Source: an uncultured bacterium
GTDB taxonomy: Bacteria > Bacillota > Clostridia > Oscillospirales > Oscillospiraceae
Direction of reading: 5' to 3'
DNA: 64,000 nucleotides
NCBI GenBank assembly: GCA_946548895.1
Contig: CAMNQF010000007.1
Location: forward strand, 47,813 to 111,812
A program made the translations under genes and the position numbers. Positions 1 through 7,745 of this stretch are shown here, in pieces; position 1 is the stretch's first letter; each line of letters starts with the position of its first letter. Below the pieces are notes generated by a model. The model searched no databases and was not told the origin of the DNA. It worked only from the letters and a program-made list of their open reading frames with translations.

Positions 1-425
1 GCGCCATCCTGGAGAACGACATTGAGTGTATGTCCGCCCGGCACGAGGACGCCGCCGCCCTCTACGACAAAGCGGGGTCGGTGGCCCCGGCCTTCGGCAT
101 GGTGGGCACGCTGGTGGGCCTGATTAATATGCTGAACAACATGGAGTTAAGCGGGGACGGGGGCTCGTCCATCGGCAAGGACATGGGCACGGCCCTGATT
201 ACCACCCTGTACGGCTGTATCCTGGCCCATATGATCTTCGGCCCCATCGCCAACAACCTTCGGACCCGGGACAGCGAGGAAGTGCTGTGCAAGCAGATCA
301 TCGTGGAGGGCATCATGTCCATCCAGTCCGGCGAGAACCCCAAGGCCCTGCGCGAGAAGCTGCTGACCTATATTCCCCAGGGCAAGCGCACCGAGGGCGG
401 CAAGGCCGCCGCCAGCGGGGAATAA
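1..425 (+). CDS. motA: Flagellar motor stator protein MotA, C-terminal part (5' end outside window)
   Basis: MotA forms the proton- or sodium-conducting stator with MotB and pushes on FliG. The reading frame is open from the first bases, so the gene begins upstream of the window and only about 140 C-terminal residues are present. Visible are the end of the cytoplasmic loop, then a membrane helix containing PAFGMVGTLVGLI (MotA TM3, with the conserved Pro) and a second helix LITTLYGCILAHMIFGPI (TM4). The soluble tail carries the usual charged residues. motB follows after 43 bases with its own SD. Placing motAB directly before fliM, where Bacillus has fliL, is a departure from the Bacillus order. 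The identification rests on the paired TM3/TM4 motifs and the motB neighbour. Confidence 0.95.
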   Translation, partial: AILENDIECMSARHEDAAALYDKAGSVAPAFGMVGTLVGLINMLNNMELSGDGGSSIGKDMGTALITTLYGCILAHMIFGPIANNLRTRDSEEVLCKQIIVEGIMSIQSGENPKALREKLLTYIPQGKRTEGGKAAASGE

Positions 426-468
426 GCCCAAGCCCCGCATATGCGTGGCGTAAGGAGTTGAGATCAAC

Positions 469-1290
469 GTGAAAAAGAAAAAAAGCGGCGGCGGCGGCGC
501 AAACTGGATGGATACATACGGCGACATGGTGACGCTGCTGCTGTGCTTCTTTGTTCTGCTGTACTCCATGTCCACCATCAGCGAGGAAAAATGGCGGGCC
601 ATCGTCACCAGCTTCAACCCCTTCGCCCAGGAGGACCCCACCGATCCCGTGGGCAACAACGGCCCCGTGGCCGACCCAGCGGACGAATCCCAGGGCGGTT
701 ACCCCGCCGAGCCCGATGTGGCCGCCCAGCGGGATATTGAGGAGACCATGGAGGAGCTGCTGCTGGCCATCCAGACGGCGGTGTCCGAGGAGGGCTGGCA
801 GAGCGTTGTCCAGGTGTCCATGGAGGGCGGCGACGTGTACATCTCCTTCCGGGACAGCGTGTTCTTCAACGCGGACAAGTACGACCTGCTGCCCGAGGGC
901 CAGGCCATCCTGGGCAGCCTGTGCCCCCTGCTGAACGAGGCGGAGGACGCCATTGACGAGATCCGCATTCAGGGCCACACCGCCCAGGGCTCCCCCAACC
1001 GGCGCAACGATCCCTGGAACGATATGCAGCTGGCCGCCAACCGGGCCATCGCGGTGACGCTGTTCCTCCGGGACAACAGCAACATCCACCCCACCCGCAT
1101 CATCCCGGAGAGCTACGGACAGTGGCGGCCCATCTCCAGCAACAAGACGGCGGAGGGCCGCGCCCCCAACCGCCGGGTGGAGATGGTCATCAGCGGGCGG
1201 GACCTGAGCGCGGAGGCCTTCAACGAGGCCATGTCCAACTATATGACCACAATCGACGGGGACGCGCCGGGCCAGTCCGCGGCCCCATAA
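469..1290 (+). CDS. motB: Flagellar motor stator protein MotB
   Basis: MotB anchors the stator to peptidoglycan and carries the ion-binding aspartate. The 273-residue protein has a lysine-rich N-terminus and one membrane helix starting at YGDMVTLLLCFFVLLYS; Asp19 sits where the essential MotB Asp lies. A C-terminal OmpA-like peptidoglycan-binding domain (about residues 115-260) holds GHTAQGSP and the diagnostic GRAPNRRVE near residues 230-238. The start is GTG at 469, chosen because AAGGAG lies about 11 bases upstream and the basic N-terminus plus helix fits MotB. It lies between motA and fliM and is probably cotranscribed with both. Length is normal for the family. Confidence 0.96.
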   Translation: MKKKKSGGGGANWMDTYGDMVTLLLCFFVLLYSMSTISEEKWRAIVTSFNPFAQEDPTDPVGNNGPVADPADESQGGYPAEPDVAAQRDIEETMEELLLAIQTAVSEEGWQSVVQVSMEGGDVYISFRDSVFFNADKYDLLPEGQAILGSLCPLLNEAEDAIDEIRIQGHTAQGSPNRRNDPWNDMQLAANRAIAVTLFLRDNSNIHPTRIIPESYGQWRPISSNKTAEGRAPNRRVEMVISGRDLSAEAFNEAMSNYMTTIDGDAPGQSAAP

Positions 1291-1331
1291 ACCCATGAGA
1301 CGCGCATTCGCAGATAAGGTGAGGTGATTCG

Positions 1332-2357
1332 ATGGCTGAGGTATTGTCGCAGAGCCAGATTGACGCGCTTTTGAACTCTATGCGCAGCGGAGGCGACGCG
1401 GAAAAGGCGGAGGAGAAGCAGCCGGAGAAAAAATACCGCAAATACGACTTCACCACCCCCCGCAAGTTTACCAAGGACCGAATCAAGATGCTCAACGGCA
1501 TCTTCGAGAACTATACCCGTGTTATCAGCTCCCGGCTCAACGCCCAGTTGCGCACCAGCTGCGAGATCACGGTGGAGAGCATTGAGGAGCAGAAGTTCTA
1601 CGAGTTCAACAACGCCCTCACCGAAGGGGACGTGCTGGCTATGGTGAACGTGACCATTCACCCGAGAACGGAGGGCGGGGAGGACATCATAGCGGAAGAT
1701 CCGGTGATGGTGTACCTGTCCACCTCCACGGCGCTGGGGATGATGGACCGCATGATGGGCAGCGAGAGCGACGCGGAGCGGGAGGTCCCCCTGGGCTACG
1801 CCTACACCGACCTGGAGCTCCAGCTCTACGAGCACATCATCCGCGACATTATCGCCCTGATGGGCAGCAGCTGGGAGAACTATGTGCCCGTCACCTTTGA
1901 GTATGAGCGCACCCAGGTGAATCCCACCCTGGTTACCCTGCTGAATCTGGACGAGACCGTGGTGCTGGTGGACATGAAGCTGGACTTCGGCGGCAGCGAG
2001 GGACGGATGAGCGTAGTGCTCCCGGGCAATGTGCTGATGAGCGTATTCGGCGAGGTGAACCGGGAGAGCATGGGCCGGAAGATGGCCAGCGAGGACAACT
2101 CGGAGGAGATCTTCGACCAGCTGCGCGACTCCACCCTGGAGATCATCGCCGAGCTGGGCGACACGCAGCTCTCCCTCAGCGATATCTACCATCTGAATGT
2201 TGGCGACGTAGTGGACCTGGGGCGGAGCAAGGACTCCCCGGTGTTCCTGGAGATCGGCGGTTATCAGTGGTTTACCGGACGCATGGGAACCCACAAGAAA
2301 AACATGGCCATCAAGATAGACGAGGTATGCTATTCGGCCGAACAAAGGAGCGAGTAA
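1332..2357 (+). CDS. fliM: Flagellar motor switch protein FliM
   Basis: FliM is the C-ring subunit that binds phosphorylated CheY and reverses the motor. The 341-residue protein begins with LSQSQIDALLNSM (residues 5-17), the classical CheY-P binding peptide. A CheC-like middle domain follows (about 45-240), containing the GGxGxxxG-like patch ending in MMDRMMGS. A C-terminal SpoA domain (about 255-335) contains LGDTQLSLSDIYHLNVGDVV. A GAGGTG SD precedes the ATG. Only three bases separate its stop from fliY, so the two switch proteins are translationally linked. Nothing in the sequence suggests damage. Confidence 0.97.
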   Translation: MAEVLSQSQIDALLNSMRSGGDAEKAEEKQPEKKYRKYDFTTPRKFTKDRIKMLNGIFENYTRVISSRLNAQLRTSCEITVESIEEQKFYEFNNALTEGDVLAMVNVTIHPRTEGGEDIIAEDPVMVYLSTSTALGMMDRMMGSESDAEREVPLGYAYTDLELQLYEHIIRDIIALMGSSWENYVPVTFEYERTQVNPTLVTLLNLDETVVLVDMKLDFGGSEGRMSVVLPGNVLMSVFGEVNRESMGRKMASEDNSEEIFDQLRDSTLEIIAELGDTQLSLSDIYHLNVGDVVDLGRSKDSPVFLEIGGYQWFTGRMGTHKKNMAIKIDEVCYSAEQRSE

Positions 2358-2360
2358 GCG

Positions 2361-3878
2361 ATGGAGAAGGAAATGTTCAGCCCAATGGCGATAGACGCCT
2401 TGGGCGAAATGATGAATATCAGCCTGGGCTCCTCGGCCACCGCGGTGTCAAATATGCTGGACCATCGGGTGGATATCACCACGCCCACCGTCTCCGTAGT
2501 GGACGTGAAGGATTTCTCCCTGGGCAACCTGGAACCGGCCATCGGTGTGGAGATCAAGTACGTGGAGGGCCTGGAGGGCAGCAACATCATGCTGCTCAAG
2601 CGCAGCGACATCAAGGTTATCGTAGATATCCTCATGGGCATGGAGACCGCCGACGAGGATTTCGAGCTCAACGAGCTGACCATCAGCTGCGTGTGCGAGG
2701 TCATGAACCAGATGATGGGCTCGGCGGCCACCGCTATGTCCGACTTTCTGGGCTTCCGGGTGGATATCTCCACACCCCAGTCGTTTGAGCTGGACAATCT
2801 GGATCAGTTCAAGCGGGAGCATCTGCCCCAGGGCGCGGACCAGATCGTGGTGGTGCGGTTCTTCTTGAGAATTGAGAACGCGCTGGAGAGCGAGTTCATG
2901 AACGTCATGTCGGTGGCTCTGGCCAAGGAGCTGCTGAAAAGCCTGGGCCTGGAGGACGAGGTGACGTCGGCCGTAGAGGGCGCCCAGCCCGCCGCCCCGG
3001 CGGAGGAGCCGCCCAGCAACCGCCAGATGAGCCAAGAGGAGATTGAGGCTATGCTGGCGGGAAGCGCAGCCGCCGAACCCGCCCCGGCCCCCGCCCCGGC
3101 GGCGGAGCCCTCCGGCGGCGGGCACAAGATGACCCAGGAGGAGATTGAGGCCATGCTGGCGGGCGGCGCGGCCGCCGGACCCGCTCCGACCCCCGCCCCG
3201 GCGGCGGAGCCCTCCGGCGGCGGGCACAAGATGACCCAGGAGGAGATTGAGGCCATGCTGGCAGGCGGCATAGCCGCCGAACCCACGCCGCCCCCCGCGC
3301 CCCAGGTCCAGCAGCAGGCTCCCGCCGCCCAGGCCCCTGCCGCCGCGCCCCAGATGCCCACGATGCCTCAGATGGGCCAGCCGGGGCAGATGCCGGCCCC
3401 CTATCCTTACCCCGCCCCCGGCGGAGAGGGCCAGATGCAGGGCGGCTATATGGGCTACCCCCCCATGTACTATCCCCCTTATCCCTATCCCTATCCGCCG
3501 CAGCCTGAGAGCACGGTCCAGAAGGCCGCCCCCGAGCCGAAGCTCATCTCCACCAAGCCGGTGCACATGGAGGAGATGGACCCCATGGAGCGGCTGGGGA
3601 AGGAGCAGGCCCAGAACCTGGACCTCATCATGGAGGTGCCCCTCCAGGTGACGGTGGAAATCGGACGGGCCCGGCGGAAGGTGCAGGACATTCTGGAGTT
3701 CGCCAAGGGGTCCCTGGTGGTGCTGGATAAGCTGGCGGGCGACCAGGTGGACCTGTTCGTCAACGGCAAGTGCATCGCCCGGGGCGAAGTTGTGGTCATT
3801 GAGGACAACTTCGGCGTCCGCATCACTGAGATTGTGCAGACACCCGCGATTGAAATGCTGTCTGGAAAGAAAAAGTAA
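2361..3878 (+). CDS. fliY: Flagellar switch phosphatase FliY (CheC-like plus FliN domain) with three EIEAMLAG motifs in the linker
   Basis: FliY replaces FliN in many Gram-positive bacteria and dephosphorylates CheY-P at the motor. Residues 1-200 form a CheC-type phosphatase domain with two intact E-x2-N sites (E16/N19 and E113/N116). Residues about 420-500 are the FliN-like SpoA domain. Between them lies an Ala/Pro-rich linker holding three copies of M(S/T)QEEIEAMLAG, starting at residues 223, 257 and 291, followed by a Pro/Tyr/Met-rich stretch (about 335-380). The copies resemble the FliM N-terminal CheY-P peptide. This FliY lacks such a motif at its own N-terminus, where Bacillus FliY carries it. 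At 505 residues it is longer than Bacillus FliY (378), and the linker accounts for the excess. Confidence 0.95.
   Translation: MEKEMFSPMAIDALGEMMNISLGSSATAVSNMLDHRVDITTPTVSVVDVKDFSLGNLEPAIGVEIKYVEGLEGSNIMLLKRSDIKVIVDILMGMETADEDFELNELTISCVCEVMNQMMGSAATAMSDFLGFRVDISTPQSFELDNLDQFKREHLPQGADQIVVVRFFLRIENALESEFMNVMSVALAKELLKSLGLEDEVTSAVEGAQPAAPAEEPPSNRQMSQEEIEAMLAGSAAAEPAPAPAPAAEPSGGGHKMTQEEIEAMLAGGAAAGPAPTPAPAAEPSGGGHKMTQEEIEAMLAGGIAAEPTPPPAPQVQQQAPAAQAPAAAPQMPTMPQMGQPGQMPAPYPYPAPGGEGQMQGGYMGYPPMYYPPYPYPYPPQPESTVQKAAPEPKLISTKPVHMEEMDPMERLGKEQAQNLDLIMEVPLQVTVEIGRARRKVQDILEFAKGSLVVLDKLAGDQVDLFVNGKCIARGEVVVIEDNFGVRITEIVQTPAIEMLSGKKK
3088..3262 (+). repeat. Tandem 102-base repeat inside fliY (73-base exact core, two copies)
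   Basis: Positions 3088-3160 and 3190-3262 are identical over 73 bases, with a period of 102 bases (34 codons). Each copy encodes a Pro/Ala stretch, SGGGHK and one QEEIEAMLAG motif. A third, diverged motif lies just upstream (3027-3062). Exact identity at synonymous positions indicates a recent in-frame duplication, so copy number may vary between strains. Confidence 0.9.
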
Positions 3879-3941
3879 CGCCGCACCGGCCCGCGCGCCC
3901 TGCGCCGGGCACACAACATAAATGGAAAAGGATGGATTACC

Positions 3942-4310
3942 ATGGCTAAGAAAATTCTGTTAGTGGACGACGCCGCTTTTATGCGCAAGATGATCAAGGA
4001 CACCCTGACCAAGAACGGCTACACCGAGGTGTTCGAAGCTGTGGACGGCGCCGACGCGGTGGAGAAGTTCAGCGAGATCGGCCCCGACCTGGTGGTTATG
4101 GACATCACCATGCCCAACATGGACGGCCTGGAGGCCCTGAAAGCCATCCGCGCCAAGGATGGCAGCGCCAATGTGGTGATGTGCTCCGCCATGGGGCAGG
4201 AGTCCATGGTCATGGACGCCGTGCGCTCCGGCGCCAAGGACTTCATCGTCAAGCCCTTTAAGCCTGACCGTGTCCTCAAGACCGTTACCTCCATTCTGGG
4301 CGCGCCCTGA
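3942..4310 (+). CDS. cheY: Chemotaxis response regulator CheY
   Basis: A single receiver domain of 122 residues, phosphorylated by CheA and acting on the motor switch. The acidic pocket is D9/D10, the phospho-acceptor is D54 (VVMDITMPNMDG), the switch residues include S82 and the conserved lysine is K104 (IVKPF). No output domain is present. AAAAGGATGG supplies the SD. Its TGA overlaps the fliO ATG by one base. The position directly after fliM-fliY matches the Bacillus order and identifies this receiver as the motor-acting CheY. Confidence 0.96.
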   Translation: MAKKILLVDDAAFMRKMIKDTLTKNGYTEVFEAVDGADAVEKFSEIGPDLVVMDITMPNMDGLEALKAIRAKDGSANVVMCSAMGQESMVMDAVRSGAKDFIVKPFKPDRVLKTVTSILGAP

Positions 4311-4717
4311 TGGGTAATTTCCCCCGCGGATTTGGCCTCGCCCTGGAGATATCGGCGCTGGATAATATCCTGTCCCTCATGTGGGTGCTGGTGTGCGTGG
4401 TGGTTATCATCGCGCTGGCATACCTGTTCACCCGGTACGTGGCGGGCCGGGGAGCCGGCCTCCTGGGCCAGTCCGGCGGCACGGAACGCTTCCAGGTGCT
4501 GGCCCGCCTCTCCCTGGGCCGGGAGCAGACCCTGGCGCTGGTCCAGGCCGGCGGCCGCTGGTTCTTGCTGGGCGTAGCCCCCTCGGGGGTGTCCCTGGTG
4601 GCGGAGCTCACCCAGGAGGAAGCTCAGGCCATCTGTCCCACGCCTCCAGACCGGCCGGCGCCCGTCAGCTTCCAGGAGGCGCTGCGGGCCGTGCTCAAGC
4701 AAAAGAAACCGAGGTGA
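4310..4717 (+). CDS. fliO: Flagellar biosynthetic protein FliO (FliZ-type)
   Basis: FliO is a small membrane protein that helps assemble the FliP ring of the flagellar type III export gate. The 135-residue product has one strong membrane helix (about residues 22-45, MWVLVCVVVIIALAYLF). A cytoplasmic domain follows with FQVLARLSLGREQTLALVQ and WFLLGV, the usual FliO pattern. Its ATG overlaps the cheY stop, and it ends eight bases before fliP. FliO sequences diverge widely, so the call depends partly on its position between cheY and fliPQR. Confidence 0.9.
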   Translation: MGNFPRGFGLALEISALDNILSLMWVLVCVVVIIALAYLFTRYVAGRGAGLLGQSGGTERFQVLARLSLGREQTLALVQAGGRWFLLGVAPSGVSLVAELTQEEAQAICPTPPDRPAPVSFQEALRAVLKQKKPR

Positions 4718-4724
4718 GGATGGG

Positions 4725-5393
4725 ATGCCGACCGACAGCTTGATTAACATCAACGGCGACAGCGTGCAGACGCTGGAAATCCTGTTCCTCACCACGCTCA
4801 TCGCCCTGCTGCCCTCCCTGGTGGTGATGATGACCTCGTTTGCGCGGTACATCATCTCCCTGTCCTTTCTGCGCACCGCCATGGGCACCCAGCAGACCCC
4901 GCCCAACGTGGTGCTGGTGGGTATCGCCATCTTCCTCACCCTCATCACCATGAACCCCACCATCACCCGCATTCAGGATGAGGCGTGGGGGCCATACCGG
5001 GAGCAGGAGATCAGCCAGGAGGAATTTATTGACCTGGCGTCCGTCCCGCTGAAGGACTTTATGCTGGACAACACCCACTGGGACACCCTGGAGATGTACT
5101 GCAACCTGGCCCACGTGGATGAGCCACAGACCAGGGCGGAGGCCATGGAACTGCCCATGCGTCTGATTGTGCCCGCTTTCATGACCCAGGAGCTCCAGCG
5201 GGCGTTTTACATCGGCCTGCTGCTGTACCTTCCCTTCCTGCTCATCGACGTGGTGGTGTCCTCCACGCTGATGTCCATGGGCATGGTGATGCTGCCCCCG
5301 GCCATGATCTCTACCCCCTTCAAGCTGCTGCTGTTCGTGTCTGTCAACGGGTGGAACCTGCTGTTCTCCTCCCTGGTGCAGAGCGTCAATTGA
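4725..5393 (+). CDS. fliP: Flagellar export gate protein FliP
   Basis: FliP forms the core of the export gate with FliQ and FliR. Characteristic segments are LTTLIALLPSLVVMMTSFAR, LRTAMGTQQTPPNVVLVGIA and MLPPAMISTPFKLLLFV, giving four predicted membrane helices around a periplasmic loop. At 222 residues it lacks the cleavable signal peptide and extra N-terminal residues found in many FliP proteins and starts almost at the NGDSVQTLEILFLTT region. No longer in-frame start is available because the frame runs into the end of fliO. A GAGGTGAGGA SD supports the chosen ATG. Confidence 0.96.
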   Translation: MPTDSLININGDSVQTLEILFLTTLIALLPSLVVMMTSFARYIISLSFLRTAMGTQQTPPNVVLVGIAIFLTLITMNPTITRIQDEAWGPYREQEISQEEFIDLASVPLKDFMLDNTHWDTLEMYCNLAHVDEPQTRAEAMELPMRLIVPAFMTQELQRAFYIGLLLYLPFLLIDVVVSSTLMSMGMVMLPPAMISTPFKLLLFVSVNGWNLLFSSLVQSVN

Positions 5394-5421
5394 CGTTACC
5401 CCAAGGAAAGGAGGGTGACTT

Positions 5422-5682
5422 ATGGATACAGGCCAAGTGGCCGACCTCATGCGGGAAGCGGTGGGCATCATCATCCGCCTGGCCAGCCCCATGCTGCTGC
5501 TGAGTATGGCGGTGGGCGTGCTGGTGGCCATCTTTCAGGCGGTCACGCAGATCCATGAGCAAACCATCGGCTTTGTGCTCAAGCTCGTGGTGGTAGGCAC
5601 CGTCCTTCTGGTGGGCGGCGGCTGGATGATGGACACACTCCAAGACTTTACCCGGCAGATCTTTACCATGATCGCCAGCTGA
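5422..5682 (+). CDS. fliQ: Flagellar export gate protein FliQ
   Basis: FliQ is an 86-residue helical-hairpin subunit that surrounds the FliP-FliR core of the type III export gate. Two hydrophobic segments are visible (about residues 17-40 and 50-75), separated by the conserved short polar loop QAVTQIHEQTIGFVLK. Length is typical (about 89 residues). The start has a near-perfect SD (AAAGGAGGGTGA), and fliR follows after 13 bases. The gene lies in the invariant fliP-fliQ-fliR order. Confidence 0.96.
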   Translation: MDTGQVADLMREAVGIIIRLASPMLLLSMAVGVLVAIFQAVTQIHEQTIGFVLKLVVVGTVLLVGGGWMMDTLQDFTRQIFTMIAS

Positions 5683-5695
5683 TTGGGAGGCGCCC

Positions 5696-6460
5696 ATGAT
5701 TGATTGGCCGGAGCTGACGCTGTTCCTGTTTGTCACCGCCCGCGTCAGCGGGTTCATCCTCTTCAACCCCATCCTGGGGCGCACCAACATTCCGGCCGCC
5801 TTCCGCTCGGGCATGGTCCTGGTCCTGTCCGTCTTTGTGACGGCGGTATCCGAACAGCAGCCTCCCTCTCCGTCCGGCGTGATGGAATTTTGCGTCCTGG
5901 TACTGCTGGAGATCGCGGTGGGCTTCCTGCTGGGTATGGCGGTGAATTTTTTCTTTTACATCCCGCAACTGGCCGGCTCCATGATCGACACCCAGATGGG
6001 TATGATGATGAATCAGATGTATGACCCCGGAGCGTCGGCCAATATGTCCACCACCGGGCAGCTGCTCAACACGCTGATGACCCTGCTGTTCTTCGCCGGG
6101 GGCGGGCACCTGACGCTGCTGCGGATGTTTCTCACCTCGGAGGAGGTGGTGCCCCTGGGGCAGGTATCCATTGGGCTGCCCGCCTATCAGTTGATGCTGG
6201 AGCTGTTCGTGGAGTGCTCCGTGCTGGGGGTGAAGCTGTGTATGCCCATTCTGGCGGCGGAGCTTGTGGCCCAGGTGGGTATGGGGGTGCTGATGAAGGT
6301 CATCCCTCAGATCAACGTGTTTGCCATCAACATTGAGCTGAAGGTTATCGTGGGCCTGACGCTTCTGCTGGTGCTGATGATCCCGTTCAGCGAATTCCTG
6401 ATCCAGGCGGAAATGGCCATGCTCGACAGCCTGGAAGACCTGCTGGTTCTCAGCGGGTGA
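5696..6460 (+). CDS. fliR: Flagellar export gate protein FliR
   Basis: FliR is the single-copy subunit completing the FliP5-FliQ4-FliR1 export gate. The 254-residue protein is strongly hydrophobic with about six membrane segments. It carries the family stretch MIDTQMGMMMNQMYDPGA followed by STTGQLLNTLMTLLFF. The start at 5696 is supported by GGGAGG eight bases upstream. fliR is followed by a 102-base gap before flhB that shows no clear promoter or terminator, so the operon probably continues through it. Confidence 0.96.
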   Translation: MIDWPELTLFLFVTARVSGFILFNPILGRTNIPAAFRSGMVLVLSVFVTAVSEQQPPSPSGVMEFCVLVLLEIAVGFLLGMAVNFFFYIPQLAGSMIDTQMGMMMNQMYDPGASANMSTTGQLLNTLMTLLFFAGGGHLTLLRMFLTSEEVVPLGQVSIGLPAYQLMLELFVECSVLGVKLCMPILAAELVAQVGMGVLMKVIPQINVFAINIELKVIVGLTLLLVLMIPFSEFLIQAEMAMLDSLEDLLVLSG

Positions 6461-6562
6461 GGCCCGCCGGCAAAATATGGCGTAACGAATTGAAATGAAC
6501 CCCGTTCCCCGCCCTTCCGGCCCAGTGGAGAACGCGCGCAGAAGGCCAAGGGGGGATGGACG

Positions 6563-7636
6563 TTGGCCGCCGAAGGCAATAAGACAGAAAAAGCGACGCC
6601 AAAAAAACGGCGGGACGAACGTAAAAAGGGAAACGTCCTCATGAGCCGCGACGCGGTGGCGGTGGCCACCCTGCTGGGCACCTTTCTTACGCTGTGGCTG
6701 CTCACCGGCGCGTTTGCCGAACAGCTGGCCGGCTTTATGGCCCTGTGCGTGGCCATAGCGGGGCAGGAGGCCAGAGAGGTGTCCAGCGTGTTGGAGGAGG
6801 TGTCCGTTCAGGCCATCGCGCTGCTGGGGAGAACCGTGGGGCCGGTGGTGGCGGTGGCCATCCTGTGCGCCGTGGCGGCCACCTTCGCCCAGACCCGGTT
6901 CCTCGTCACCACCGAGCCGCTGAAGCCAAAGTTCAGCCGCCTCAACCCCCTGGAGGGCTTTAAGCGGCTGTTCTCCCTGCGCAGCCTGGTGGAAACGCTG
7001 AAGAACCTCATTAAGATCATCATCCTCATGACGATCATCTTCCTGAGCGTCCGGGATATGTTCCTGGAGAGCTCCAACTACCTGTACACCGACCTCCCCG
7101 TCATCTGCGCACACCTGGTGGAGGTGACGGCAGGAATGGTAATGCGCATCGCGATTGCCTTCGTGGCGGTGGCCGTCATGGATTTCTTCTACCAGTGGTG
7201 GGAATTCGAGCGCGGCATGAAGATGACCAAGCAAGAGGTTAAGGAAGAATTCAAACAGATGGAAGGCGATCCCCAGGTGAAGGGGAAGATTAAGGAGATC
7301 CAGCGCCGCCGGGCCCAGCAGCGGATGATGCAGCAGGTGCCCGGGGCGGACGTGGTCATCCGTAACCCCACCCACTTCGCCGTAGCCCTGCGGTACAAGC
7401 CGGACAAGGACGACGCCCCCATCGTGCTGGCCAAGGGCCAGGATAACGTAGCCATGCGCATCGTTCAGATTGCCGAGGATCACAAGATCGCGGTGATTGA
7501 GAACGTCCCTCTGGCCCGGGCGCTGTACGCCCAGGCGGAGCTGAACCAGTTCATCCCACCCGACCTGTACGGGCCGGTGGCGGAGGTGCTGGTGTATATC
7601 TTCAAGCTGAACGGCAAGAAGCAGATCGTCAAGTAA
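6563..7636 (+). CDS. flhB: Flagellar export switch protein FlhB
   Basis: FlhB switches export specificity from rod/hook to filament substrates after self-cleavage. The 357-residue protein begins with the typical EKTEKATPKKR-like basic region (NKTEKATPKKRRDERKKGNV), has four membrane helices, and ends in a cytoplasmic domain with the autocleavage motif NPTH at residues 268-271 (VVIRNPTHFAVAL). The start is TTG at 6563 because AAGGGGGGA lies just upstream and the nearby ATG at 6556 is out of frame. A second FlhB-C-like gene without NPTH lies at 41918-42277. Confidence 0.96.
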   Translation: MAAEGNKTEKATPKKRRDERKKGNVLMSRDAVAVATLLGTFLTLWLLTGAFAEQLAGFMALCVAIAGQEAREVSSVLEEVSVQAIALLGRTVGPVVAVAILCAVAATFAQTRFLVTTEPLKPKFSRLNPLEGFKRLFSLRSLVETLKNLIKIIILMTIIFLSVRDMFLESSNYLYTDLPVICAHLVEVTAGMVMRIAIAFVAVAVMDFFYQWWEFERGMKMTKQEVKEEFKQMEGDPQVKGKIKEIQRRRAQQRMMQQVPGADVVIRNPTHFAVALRYKPDKDDAPIVLAKGQDNVAMRIVQIAEDHKIAVIENVPLARALYAQAELNQFIPPDLYGPVAEVLVYIFKLNGKKQIVK

Positions 7637-7745
7637 CAGGCCCCGCAGGGCCCCGCGCCCCCGGCCTTCGGCAGTTCTCCCTCCCGCGGGGACGGGGACG
7701 CGGAAGCAAGCAGACTTTTCTCCGGCGAAGGAGGTGTGACCCGCC

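Noticed and set aside
3088..3262. CRISPR or non-coding tandem repeat
   Set aside because: The repeat is in frame inside fliY, has a 102-base period with no unique spacers, and encodes a recognisable peptide.
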